In this document: in pieces, positions 22,361-32,605 of the stretch | How positions within the stretch are numbered: the first letter of the stretch is position 1 | How the letters are laid out: every line of letters begins with the position of its first letter | NCBI RefSeq assembly: GCF_040419245.1 | Contig: NZ_JAZHOH010000001.1 | Coordinates: forward strand, 558,001-622,000 | Length of the DNA: 64,000 bases | Origin: Ewingella sp. CoE-038-23 | GTDB taxonomy: Bacteria > Pseudomonadota > Gammaproteobacteria > Enterobacterales > Enterobacteriaceae | Reading direction: 5' to 3' | The notes under the pieces: model-generated | Database searches by the model: none | What the model saw: only the letters and a program-made list of their open reading frames with translations | What the model was told of the DNA's origin: nothing | Made by a program: the position numbers and the translations under genes

Positions 22361-22485
22361 TTTAAACTTGCTGCGCGGGTGTTGATCGGGTGTCGTGCAG
22401 TGCTCGCCTTGCTCACGTACTTGAGTACGCTGCGCTGGCTGTGCGCTGGACTTCACCCGCTGAACACTCGCTCGCGGCATTTAAA
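22361..22485. repeat. 125-bp imperfect palindrome inside riboswitch P3, MITE-like
   Basis: Begins and ends with TTTAAA and is symmetric about GTACT-TG-AGTAC (22417-22428). The outer 32 nt of the two arms align without gaps at about two-thirds identity, including GTGTT, CGGGTG and GTGCA/GCGCA-type blocks, and the central arms align with one gap. Its GC-rich, coding-free, fold-back structure suggests a dispersed palindromic repeat (ERIC-like class). TTTAAA at both ends could be repeat termini or a target duplication. No second copy was noticed in this window. Confidence 0.75.
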
Positions 22486-22488
22486 TAG

Positions 22489-22508
22489 AGTTCATAAAAC
22501 AATGAACT
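22489..22508. repeat. Small hairpin next to the palindrome in P3
   Basis: AGTTCAT / ATGAACT, a 7-bp perfect stem with a 6-nt loop, lies between P3 and the 125-bp palindrome. It may be the remnant of the original P3 tip. Confidence 0.5.
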
Positions 22509-22535
22509 TCAGGCACCCCGTTGAGAACGATTGCC

Positions 22536-22541
22536 ATTCTA
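22536..22541 (-). promoter_or_regulatory. Candidate -10 box for the thiBPQ leader
   Basis: TAGAAT on the minus strand would start transcription a few nt before the riboswitch P1. A weak TTCCAC lies 17 bp upstream. It sits between the sgrR stop and the aptamer; the -35 match is poor. Confidence 0.35.
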
Positions 22542-22570
22542 GAGACTTCGCGCGGCTTGTGGAAGAAGCA

Positions 22571-24232
22571 TTAACTGTCCGGCGGCGCGAACCAGGCGGA
22601 TTTAAAGTCGAACCAGCCGAGGGTGTTCATGCGCACCCCGCGCATGCTGCGCTGTCCCTGTAGCACCAGCCAGTGATGGAACAGCGGATGCAGATGGTTA
22701 TTCTCCACCAACTTTTGCGCCCACTCCGCCATGTTCAACTGTCCGGCGCGCCACTTTGCGCCGTCGGATTTCAGGTCGCAATCCATGCAGTAGTTGATTA
22801 ACGGCAGCTCAAGCAGGGTAGCAAACAGCGAAAACTCAAGGGGCAGGGTGAAGTTGGCGCTGCCCAGCCAAACATCGCTTTTCGCTTCCCCTCTGTGCCA
22901 ACTGGCGTAATCCACCACCTGAATGTTGAGCTTCACCCCGTGCGCCGCCAGCAGCGGCGTAATGGCCTTGCTGATTGCCTGATGCTCCGAGTGCTCGCTG
23001 TAGTAAGTCAGGGTTATCTCCCGCAGGTGGGCGGGCTTGGGATGCGGAAGGTGGGTCTGCAGGTGGTGCCAGCGCGGCAGCAGGCCAAAGGCGGGTGCCC
23101 AGTAGCGCTGGTAAATGGTCTCGGTGGCGTTGAGCAGGGCAATCGGGCTGAGTAACTCGCTGAGCCACAGGCGGCTGGCTTCGTCACTGCCGATAGGCGA
23201 ACGCTGGTCATAAAGCAGAAAATAGCAGCCTTCCTCAAGGCGGCTTTCCGGCTCGCTGTCGCCAGATTCGTCGGCCTGCAGCTGGACGCCGGAATGCACC
23301 AAGTCCTCGGTGAGTTCCGGCAGAACCCAAATATTGACTTCATCAATCAGCGCGCGAAAACCGAAATACTCGTCAAAGGCGCGAATGCGTAGCTGGGTAT
23401 TTTGGTTGAGCACCACGGCGTAGGGGCCGGTGCCGACAGGGTGACGGGCAAAGTCCGGCATTGACGCCCACTCTTGCGGCAAAATCATGGCGTGAACGTT
23501 GCCCAGCAGCCACGGCAGCCACTTGTCGGTCGAGGTGAGATGAATGTCGATGACGTTGAGCGTCGGCGACGTCACTGATGAGAAGTGCGCGAACAGCGGA
23601 TGGGTGCTCAGCCGGGCAAAGCTGCTGATGATATCCGCCATGTTCAGCTCGCGGCCGTGGTGGAAGTGAATGGCCGGGCGCAGATAAAAACGCCAGTGCA
23701 GCGGGGAGATCTGCTGCCAGTGGTGAGCTAAATCGCCTTCCAGTTCCCCATTTTCCTCATTTATGCGCGTCAGGCCGCTGAAGATTTGCCGGGCGATATG
23801 GGTTTCTGAACGCCGCAGCATGGTGCCGGGCAGCAGATTGAGCAGCGGGCGATAGTAGAGCACGCGCAGGATATGTTTCCCCTGACGAAAGCTGCGGCCC
23901 AGCTGAGAAATCAGCATCTGGCGCACGGCCTTTTTGTCGCCGACTAGCTGCACCAGCTGATCGATTTTATCCTCTTCTAATAGCTCTTCTGCCCGCTGTT
24001 GCTGGAGCGCAAGGCCAGTATAGAGAAAGGTCAGCGTAGATCGTTTACCACGGCCGGCCTCGGCCTGCCAGTTGATCCAACCCTCTTCCTGCATGGTGGT
24101 GAGCAAGGATCGCATATGGCGGCGCGAGCAGTTCATCACCTCGGAAAGTGCCTGTAACGTGGTGTGCGTCTCTTCCCCGTGGCAGCTTTGCCAAAGCCGA
24201 ATGAACTGTTGTTGTAAACGCGCTGAGGACAT
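22571..24232 (-). CDS. sgrR: Transcriptional regulator SgrR (sugar-phosphate stress)
   Basis: Activates sgrS when hexose phosphates accumulate. 553 aa (E. coli 551). N-terminal winged helix (SgrR_N, about residues 1-115, with [19 protein letters not shown]), then a solute-binding-protein-like domain (SBP_bac_5, from about 160 onward) thought to sense the sugar-phosphate ligand. It diverges from sgrS and lies upstream of thiBPQ, as in E. coli. Confidence 0.95.
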   Translation of the reverse strand: MSSARLQQQFIRLWQSCHGEETHTTLQALSEVMNCSRRHMRSLLTTMQEEGWINWQAEAGRGKRSTLTFLYTGLALQQQRAEELLEEDKIDQLVQLVGDKKAVRQMLISQLGRSFRQGKHILRVLYYRPLLNLLPGTMLRRSETHIARQIFSGLTRINEENGELEGDLAHHWQQISPLHWRFYLRPAIHFHHGRELNMADIISSFARLSTHPLFAHFSSVTSPTLNVIDIHLTSTDKWLPWLLGNVHAMILPQEWASMPDFARHPVGTGPYAVVLNQNTQLRIRAFDEYFGFRALIDEVNIWVLPELTEDLVHSGVQLQADESGDSEPESRLEEGCYFLLYDQRSPIGSDEASRLWLSELLSPIALLNATETIYQRYWAPAFGLLPRWHHLQTHLPHPKPAHLREITLTYYSEHSEHQAISKAITPLLAAHGVKLNIQVVDYASWHRGEAKSDVWLGSANFTLPLEFSLFATLLELPLINYCMDCDLKSDGAKWRAGQLNMAEWAQKLVENNHLHPLFHHWLVLQGQRSMRGVRMNTLGWFDFKSAWFAPPDS

Positions 24233-24335
24233 AAAAGAGGAACTCCAGGTGCTGTTTTCATCAATTTATCTTTCCTCATATTACTCCGATACTGTTTAGC
24301 AACAAAGCCGTAACGCACTTACCCAGGAGGTCAGC

Positions 24336-24515
24336 ATGCAAGGTCTTCTAAATCGAGATTTTTTCCAGCGCTATTTCCGCGCGGTCGCTCCAAAAAGCGC
24401 GCCAGCCGAGTGGTTGAACTGGGTGCCGCAAGAGTATCGCGTTGCCACGCTGACTCAGCTAATGCAGTGGGATATCGACGAGATGAGCGACGAGCAGTAC
24501 CGCAAACATACCTAA
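24336..24515 (+). CDS. sgrT: SgrT, small inhibitor of glucose transport (PtsG)
   Basis: 59-codon reading frame with a perfect AGGAGG Shine-Dalgarno 5 nt before the ATG. The protein resembles the 43-aa E. coli SgrT in its start (DFFQRYFRA against QFYQHYFTA) and in the LMQWD block, and extends about 10 residues further with an acidic tail (DEMSDEQYRK). In E. coli SgrT blocks the EIICB-Glc transporter during sugar-phosphate stress. The position inside SgrS supports the assignment. Confidence 0.85.
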   Translation: MQGLLNRDFFQRYFRAVAPKSAPAEWLNWVPQEYRVATLTQLMQWDIDEMSDEQYRKHT

Positions 24516-24584
24516 GTCTGGCCTGAACTTAAGCGGCTTCAGGCTGGCTAAAACGATTTCTGAGTAATGGTGTATTGTCACCAG

Positions 24585-24611
24585 CCAGTGAGGTAACTCA
24601 CTGGTTTTTTT
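24585..24611 (+). terminator. SgrS rho-independent terminator
   Basis: Perfect 8-bp stem CCAGTGAG / CTCACTGG with a GTAA tetraloop followed by seven T. Hfq-binding sRNAs need such a U tail. Confidence 0.9.
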
Positions 24612-24672
24612 ATTTTAAAACGCGGCTACACTGGGAGTTGTTTACCCGCCTTCGACCACCTTGGGATGGCTC

Positions 24673-25836
24673 ATGCTTACGCGTCGTATCAATTCAATCT
24701 ATGCCACTTTTCTAACCGTTTCCCTGCTGTGCGGCATTGCCGGGGCGTTACAGGCACCTACTCTAAGCCTGTTTTTGACCAACGAAGTGAAGGTCAGGCC
24801 GATGTGGGTTGGGCTGTTTTATACGGTGAATGCCATCGCGGGCATTGCCGTCAGCTTCCTGCTGGCCAATCGCTCGGATAAGAAGGGCGACCGCCGAAAG
24901 CTACTGCTACTTTGCTGCGTGATGGCGGTGGGCAACGCGCTGGTTTTTGCCTTTAGCCGCGACTATTTAGTGCTGATCACCGTCGGCGTGCTGCTGGCGG
25001 CGATAGCCAATACTTCGATGCCCCAGCTGTTTGCGCTGGCCCGCGAGCACGCGGATCGCTCCGCCAGCGAAGTGGTAATGTTTAGCTCGACCATGCGCGC
25101 CATGCTGTCGCTGGCCTGGGTGCTCGGCCCGCCGCTCTCCTTTATGTTGGCGCTGAATTACGGCTTCACGCTGATGTATCTCAGCGCGGCGGCGGTGTAT
25201 GTCGCCAGCATCCTGATGATTTGGCTGTTTTTACCGTCGGTGCCGCGCGTGGAGCAGTCGGTGGATAATGCCGAGGTGGCGGTGAGCGCATGGCGCAATC
25301 GGGATGTCAGGCTGCTGTTTTTCGCGTCGTTACTGATGTGGACCTGCAATCTGATGTATGTGATTGATATGCCGTTGTATATCGCGCGCGATCTCGGGCT
25401 GCCAGAAGGCTTAGCCGGGCTGCTGATGGGTACGGCGGCGGGGATTGAGATCCCGGCGATGCTGATTGCGGGCGCTTTAGTGAAACGCTGGGGCAAGCGA
25501 CGCCTAATGCTGGTTGCCGCCGTCAACGGCGTACTGTTCTATGCCGGGCTGGTGCTGTTTGAGTCGAAAACCGCGCTGCTCCTGCTGCAACTGTTCAATG
25601 CGATATTCATCGGCATTATTGCGGGCATCGGCATGCTCTATTTTCAAGACTTAATGCCCGGTCGGGCTGGGTCGGCGACCACGCTGTTTACCAATAGTAT
25701 TTCGACCGGCGTGATTTTCGCCGGGCTGCTGCAAGGCACTATCGTGGAGAACTTCGGCCATTATCCGGTCTATTGGGCGATCACCCTGTTATCCCTACTG
25801 GCGTTTGGCCTGATGTGGAGAGTCAAAGACGTGTGA
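24673..25836 (+). CDS. setA: Sugar efflux transporter SetA
   Basis: Major-facilitator exporter of glucosides and lactose, co-induced with SgrS in E. coli. The ATG at 24673 gives 387 aa and has GGGA 6 nt upstream; a TTG at 24661 would give 391 aa (E. coli 392) but lacks a ribosome-binding site. About 12 transmembrane helices; the sugar-efflux-family blocks GALQAPTLSLFL, FYTVNAIAGI and DLMPGRAGSATTLFTNSIS are clear. It lies 62 nt after the SgrS terminator and ends before a strong bidirectional terminator. Confidence 0.94.
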   Translation: MLTRRINSIYATFLTVSLLCGIAGALQAPTLSLFLTNEVKVRPMWVGLFYTVNAIAGIAVSFLLANRSDKKGDRRKLLLLCCVMAVGNALVFAFSRDYLVLITVGVLLAAIANTSMPQLFALAREHADRSASEVVMFSSTMRAMLSLAWVLGPPLSFMLALNYGFTLMYLSAAAVYVASILMIWLFLPSVPRVEQSVDNAEVAVSAWRNRDVRLLFFASLLMWTCNLMYVIDMPLYIARDLGLPEGLAGLLMGTAAGIEIPAMLIAGALVKRWGKRRLMLVAAVNGVLFYAGLVLFESKTALLLLQLFNAIFIGIIAGIGMLYFQDLMPGRAGSATTLFTNSISTGVIFAGLLQGTIVENFGHYPVYWAITLLSLLAFGLMWRVKDV

Positions 25837-25853
25837 GCTGAGTCATCGGCAAT

Positions 25854-25883
25854 AAAAAACCCGCGAAATTCGCGGGTTTTTTT
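25854..25883. terminator. Bidirectional terminator setA / leuD
   Basis: A6 - CCCGCGAA / TTCGCGGG - T7: a continuous palindrome between the convergent 3' ends of setA and leuLABCD, suitable on both strands. Confidence 0.92.
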
Positions 25884-25900
25884 ATCAAACGGCTCAGCCA

Positions 25901-26503
25901 TTACTTCATGAATGCGGGCTGTTTGTTCTCGTAAGTGGAGATATTTGCTTCGTGTTGCAAGGTCAGTCCAATGCTGTCTAAGCCATTGATCATGCAGTGA
26001 CGGCGGAAACTGTCGATTTCAAACGCGTAGCTTTTGCCACCGGCGTTGACCACCTGCTTTTCCAGATCCACCTCGAACGTGATGCCTTCGTTAGCTTCAA
26101 CCAGTTTGAACAACTCATCCACTTGCTCATCGCTCAGGGTGATTGGCAGCAGCTGGTTGTTGAACGAGTTACCGTAGAAAATATCGGCAAAGCTTGGGGC
26201 GATCACGGCGTGGAAGCCGTAATCAGTCAGCGCCCAAGGCGCGTGCTCACGGGATGAGCCGCAGCCGAAGTTTTCACGCGCCAGCAGGATGCTCGCCCCT
26301 TTGTAACGCGGCTTATTCAGCACGAAATCAGGGTTAGGCTGCTGCCCTGCGTCGTCCAAGAAACGCCAGTCGTTGAACAGGTGCTGGCCGAAACCGGTAC
26401 GGGTCACTTTCTGCAAAAACTGCTTAGGAATGATGGCATCGGTATCGACGTTAGCCGCATCCAGCGGAACCACCAGACCAGTATGTTGGGTGAATTTAGT
26501 CAT
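25901..26503 (-). CDS. leuD: 3-isopropylmalate dehydratase small subunit LeuD
   Basis: Small subunit of the isomerase converting 2-isopropylmalate to 3-isopropylmalate. 200 aa (E. coli 201). The aconitase swivel-domain motifs [27 protein letters not shown] and [12 protein letters not shown] are intact. It is last in the leu operon, 10 nt after leuC. Confidence 0.97.
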   Translation of the reverse strand: MTKFTQHTGLVVPLDAANVDTDAIIPKQFLQKVTRTGFGQHLFNDWRFLDDAGQQPNPDFVLNKPRYKGASILLARENFGCGSSREHAPWALTDYGFHAVIAPSFADIFYGNSFNNQLLPITLSDEQVDELFKLVEANEGITFEVDLEKQVVNAGGKSYAFEIDSFRRHCMINGLDSIGLTLQHEANISTYENKQPAFMK

Positions 26504-26513
26504 GATGGATTCC

Positions 26514-27914
26514 TTAGTTCAGTTCACGAATATCAGCGAAACGGCCAGTGACCGCGGCGGCAGCTGCCATTGCCGGGCTCACCAAATGAGTACGACCTCC
26601 GCGACCCTGACGACCCTCGAAGTTACGGTTGCTGGTGGAAGCACAACGCTCGCCCGGATTCAGACGGTCATTGTTCATCGCCAGGCACATTGAGCAGCCC
26701 GGCAAACGCCATTCGAAACCGGCTTCGATGAAGATCTTATCCAAACCTTCTTCTTCCGCCTGCGCTTTCACCGGGCCGGAGCCTGGCACCACGATAGCCT
26801 GCACGCCGCTGGCGACTTTGCGGCCTTTGGCAATGGCGGCGGCAGCGCGTAAATCTTCAATACGTGAGTTGGTGCAAGAGCCGATAAACACTTTGTCGAT
26901 GGAGACGTCGGTCAACTTAATGCCCGGCTGCAGGTCCATATAAGCCAAGGCTTTTTCAGCGGACGCGCGTTCTACCGGGTCGCTGAAAGAGGATGGGTTA
27001 GGGATAACCTGATTCACCGCCATCACTTGACCTGGGTTGGTGCCCCAGGTGACCTGAGGGGCGATGTCCGCTGCGTTCAGGGTGATAGTCGAGTCGAAAG
27101 TGGCGTTTTCGTCGGTTTTCAGCGTCTTCCAGTAAGCCACGGCTTCATCCCAGTCTTGACCTTTTGGCGCGAACTGGCGGCCTTTCAGGTAAGCGAAAGT
27201 GGTTTCATCGGCGGCAACCAAGCCCGCTTTAGCCCCCATTTCGATAGCCATGTTGCACAGGGTCATACGACCTTCCATGCTCAAAGCTTCAATGGCTTTA
27301 CCGCAGAACTCGACCACGTGACCCGTGCCGCCCGCGCTGCCGGTTTTACCAATGACGGCCAGCACGATGTCTTTGGCGGTGATGCCTGCCGGTGCGTCGC
27401 CAGTCACTTCAATTTTCATGGTTTTCGCACGGCCCTGCTTCAGGGTTTGCGTCGCCAACACGTGTTCAACTTCAGAAGTACCGATGCCGAAGGCCAATGA
27501 GCCGAAGGCGCCGTGGGTGGCGGTGTGGGAGTCGCCGCACACGATGGTCATGCCCGGCAACGTCATGCCTTGCTCTGGGCCGATGACGTGGACGATGCCC
27601 TGGAACGGGTGATTCAGGTCATACAGCTGTACGCCGAACTCAGCACAGTTCTTGATCAGTTCCTGCATCTGGATGCGGGCCATTTCGCCGCTGGCATTGA
27701 TGTCTTTGGTCTGCGTCGAAACGTTGTGGTCCATGGTGGCGAAGGTTTTGCCCGGTTGACGCACCTGACGGCCCTTGGCACGCAGGCCGTCGAACGCCTG
27801 CGGGGAGGTCACTTCGTGCACCAAATGACGGTCGATATACAGCAATGGAGTTTCGTTTGGCGCTTCGTACACCACGTGCGCATCAAACAATTTCTGATAT
27901 AAAGTCTTCGCCAT
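26514..27914 (-). CDS. leuC: 3-isopropylmalate dehydratase large subunit LeuC
   Basis: Carries the [4Fe-4S] cluster of the leucine-pathway isomerase. The ATG at 27912-27914 gives 466 aa, identical to the E. coli length; a further upstream in-frame start would add 23 residues lying in leuB sequence. Cluster cysteines are in [12 protein letters not shown] and GCSMCLAMN. It begins 1 nt after the leuB stop codon. Confidence 0.97.
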   Translation of the reverse strand: MAKTLYQKLFDAHVVYEAPNETPLLYIDRHLVHEVTSPQAFDGLRAKGRQVRQPGKTFATMDHNVSTQTKDINASGEMARIQMQELIKNCAEFGVQLYDLNHPFQGIVHVIGPEQGMTLPGMTIVCGDSHTATHGAFGSLAFGIGTSEVEHVLATQTLKQGRAKTMKIEVTGDAPAGITAKDIVLAVIGKTGSAGGTGHVVEFCGKAIEALSMEGRMTLCNMAIEMGAKAGLVAADETTFAYLKGRQFAPKGQDWDEAVAYWKTLKTDENATFDSTITLNAADIAPQVTWGTNPGQVMAVNQVIPNPSSFSDPVERASAEKALAYMDLQPGIKLTDVSIDKVFIGSCTNSRIEDLRAAAAIAKGRKVASGVQAIVVPGSGPVKAQAEEEGLDKIFIEAGFEWRLPGCSMCLAMNNDRLNPGERCASTSNRNFEGRQGRGGRTHLVSPAMAAAAAVTGRFADIRELN

Positions 27915-27915
27915 G

Positions 27916-30581
<2,666 letters not shown>

Positions 30582-30621
30582 GGTAGATTCCTTGTCTGTT
30601 TTACTTTCACGCCGTGGAGGT

Positions 30622-30652
30622 AAAAAAAAACCCGCGCATCGGCGCGGGTTTA
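30622..30652 (-). terminator. leu operon transcription attenuator
   Basis: On the minus strand a perfect CCCGCGC / GCGCGGG stem with a 4-nt loop followed by nine T, between leuL and leuA. With the Leu-codon-rich leader peptide just upstream, it is the classic ribosome-mediated attenuator. Confidence 0.93.
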
Positions 30653-30671
30653 GTGTCTGTGGAAGTTGAAA

Positions 30672-30755
30672 TCAGTTCTGATTTTCGCCCACTGGCATAC
30701 CGCGCAAGATTTCTGCGTTGAGTAGTAGGCCTAGTAGACGAGTAGTAGTGAACAT
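30672..30755 (-). CDS. leuL: leu operon leader peptide LeuL
   Basis: 27-residue peptide with the clustered leucine codons CTA CTA GGC CTA CTA CTC. Rare CTA dominates, which makes the leader sensitive to charged Leu-tRNA. It shares the RGMPVGENQ-like tail with enterobacterial leaders (E. coli RGRPVGG). Stalling here disrupts the terminator at 30622-30652. Confidence 0.92.
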   Translation of the reverse strand: MFTTTRLLGLLLNAEILRGMPVGENQN

Positions 30756-30815
30756 GGGTTTCAGCTTCTCTTAAATTTCGTGTTGAATCGGAGGTTGTTT
30801 TAACCGTTGCCTAAA

Positions 30816-30844
30816 TTGATACGTGAATGTGCGTGGCGTGTCAA
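30816..30844 (-). promoter_or_regulatory. leuLABCD sigma-70 promoter
   Basis: Minus-strand TTGACA (30839-30844) and TATCAA (30816-30821) with 17-bp spacing, giving a start about 50 nt before leuL. A perfect -35 and the right location. Confidence 0.75.
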
Positions 30845-31306
30845 CCGTTGGAATAGCTTCACTATTTAATTAGCAATGGATGAGATTGACTCTCATTTGG
30901 TGAAAAATTCTGCTAAATACTTATTGGCCGAAGTAATCGATTTTGACACGCTGATTTTCAACCAAATGGCCAACATCCGGCTTTCTTAACTGATTAAGCG
31001 CGCGTTTTTAGGCTATTTTAATTGAAAATCATAGAGTTGGGTCTTGTTGCGAATTACTTAATTAATAATTCTATTTTCGTATATTGTGAGGATATCTATT
31101 TTGTAGTTTTATATCATTCGATTTAAATAATGAATGATAGAAATTAATTCATTTTTAATATCACTTGAGTCTTCATAAGGTATTGGCATTTTTATAATCA
31201 TTCCCCTTATAAAGACGCCTGTTTTATTGTCATTGTTCTGGTTAATAAGCAAAGCTTAAAAACAAGTAATTATTGATTTTTTATTTTAAAAGACTTCGGG
31301 GGAATT
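30845..31306. promoter_or_regulatory. AT-rich leuL-leuO intergenic region
   Basis: About 460 bp without a gene, strongly AT-rich with many A/T tracts, between the divergent leu promoter and leuO. In enteric bacteria this region is an H-NS-silenced promoter relay controlled by LeuO itself; the base composition fits but no single site was resolved by eye. Confidence 0.5.
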
Positions 31307-32248
31307 ATGGCTGTTAATTTAATCGACGAGCAACAAGATACCACCAATGCCGCAGGAAGTTTGCGTAACGCAGACCTTAATTTACTCACCGTATTTGATG
31401 CTGTGATGCAGTTACAGAATATTACCCGCGCCTCTGAGTTGCTGGGGATGTCACAGCCTGCGGTAAGTAACGCGGTGTCGCGTTTAAAGATTATGTTCAA
31501 TGACGATCTCTTTGTTCGGTACGGAAGAGGTATTCAGCCGACGACGCGAGCGAAACAACTTTTTGGCCCTATTCGCCAGGCATTGCAAATTGTCATGAAT
31601 GAGCTGCCGGGCGCGGGTTTTGACGTCAGAACCAGTAACCGCCAATTTAACGTCGCGCTCTGTAGCCCTCTGGATATCAGACTTACCGCGAATATTCTCA
31701 ACAATCTTGAGGATGTCACCTCCTCCTTGGGGATCAAATTCCAGACGATAGTCCCAGATAATATTGAGCATCAGCTGCGTTATCAAAATATCGAATTTGT
31801 TATTAGCTATCGCCGCTTTGAGGGCAGCGATTTTTGTAATCAGGAATTATTCACTGATGAGCTGGTTTTAGTTTGCGCGCAGAACCACCCGCGAATTAGC
31901 CCGCACATGCCTGACGAAAGATATCTCCGAGAACAACATGCGGTGGTTATGTTAGATCGCCACTCATTCTATTTACCTTATTATGACTCTTCTGAAATAC
32001 AGTCTTTAATTGCGTTTCAGGGAACTGACCTTAATAGCGTGATGAATATTGTTGCCCGCACCCAAATGGTTGCCTTGGTACCAAGTTGGTTAGCTCATGC
32101 AAATGCGGGAATTTTAAATCTCAATATTATCCCTGTGCCATGGTTGAAAAATAAACTGCCTTGCTATTTGTCCTGGCACGAATCATCCAGTAAAGACAAA
32201 GGGAATATGTGGCTAAAAACTCTTCTAGAAGAGAGCGCCGCCCTATAG
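31307..32248 (+). CDS. leuO: LysR-type regulator LeuO
   Basis: Global antagonist of H-NS silencing, controlling leu, CRISPR-cas, bgl and many other targets in enterics. 313 aa (E. coli 314). N-terminal winged helix with QNITRASELLGMSQPAVSNA near residues 40-59, then a LysR substrate-binding domain ending in the conserved CYLSWHESS block. A GGGGGA Shine-Dalgarno precedes the ATG. Confidence 0.95.
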   Translation: MAVNLIDEQQDTTNAAGSLRNADLNLLTVFDAVMQLQNITRASELLGMSQPAVSNAVSRLKIMFNDDLFVRYGRGIQPTTRAKQLFGPIRQALQIVMNELPGAGFDVRTSNRQFNVALCSPLDIRLTANILNNLEDVTSSLGIKFQTIVPDNIEHQLRYQNIEFVISYRRFEGSDFCNQELFTDELVLVCAQNHPRISPHMPDERYLREQHAVVMLDRHSFYLPYYDSSEIQSLIAFQGTDLNSVMNIVARTQMVALVPSWLAHANAGILNLNIIPVPWLKNKLPCYLSWHESSSKDKGNMWLKTLLEESAAL

Positions 32249-32270
32249 CCCCTAAGCCAGTGCGGGTTCA

Positions 32271-32321
32271 GGGAGGAAACCGACTCACCCTGTTTTATTT
32301 CAAAAAACGCGGGTTCCTCCC
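32271..32321. repeat. Inverted repeat after leuO
   Basis: GGGAGGAAACCG (32271-32282) and CGGGTTCCTCCC (32310-32321) form a 12-bp stem with one mismatch over a 27-nt spacer. No U tract follows, so it is only a possible terminator or mRNA-stabilising structure. Confidence 0.4.
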
Positions 32322-32533
32322 CCTTCAAAATAGATGCAATCACTGGTTTTGTTTCTCAACATAGTTTTTTACTCTGCATGGAAAGTGGCAGTTGCTGGCG
32401 ACTTTTCCCCTGCGGAATTGGTAACATTTTCTTTCACCGCTTTTGGTCATTTCTCATTTCCCTGCCATTCTTGAATAATAATTTGTTTGTCTGCTGACCA
32501 TCCCTCGGTAGACTGCGCGAATTGTTAATAACG

Positions 32534-32576
32534 GTAAGCAATTTTCATGCCACCACTGGTGGCCACTGCCGCTTAC
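32534..32576 (+). promoter_or_regulatory. Nested hairpin in the leader of the acyl-CoA synthetase gene
   Basis: Outer arms GTAAGC / GCTTAC enclose a perfect GCCACC-ACT-GGTGGC hairpin, ending 30 nt before the ATG at 32606. Likely part of the 5' untranslated region; no known riboswitch class is recognised. Confidence 0.4.
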
Positions 32577-32605
32577 TGTCTCTTCATCTTTCAGGTTTGC
32601 GGGTT

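Larger units (their letters stand above)
22302..22526 (-). ncRNA. TPP (THI-box) riboswitch of thiBPQ with a greatly enlarged P3 arm
   Basis: On the minus strand all core elements are present. P1: TCTCAA (22521-22526) pairs with TTGAGA (22302-22307). P2: CGGGGT (22515-22520) pairs with ACCCG (22341-22345). Conserved GGCTGAGA is at 22353-22360. The GAACCTGATCCGGTTA and CCGGCGGAGGGA blocks, which form P4/P5 and the pyrophosphate pocket, follow. P3 (GCCT / AGGC) encloses 149 nt instead of the usual short loop. Downstream, CTCAAA (22283-22288) can compete for the 3' strand of P1, a plausible switch controlling access to the thiB ribosome-binding site. Confidence 0.92.
24313..24611 (+). ncRNA. sgrS: Small RNA SgrS, dual-function (base-pairing and SgrT mRNA)
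   Basis: Located between sgrR and setA on the strand opposite sgrR. The 3' part matches the E. coli layout: a seed region CTGAGTAATGGTGTATTGTC (24560-24579), close to the GAGTATTGGTGT that pairs with ptsG mRNA, directly followed by a strong terminator with a 7-T run. The 5' half encodes SgrT. The 5' end is approximate, inferred from E. coli spacing, where sgrT begins about 20 nt after the start of transcription. About 300 nt, longer than the 227 nt of E. coli. Confidence 0.85.
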
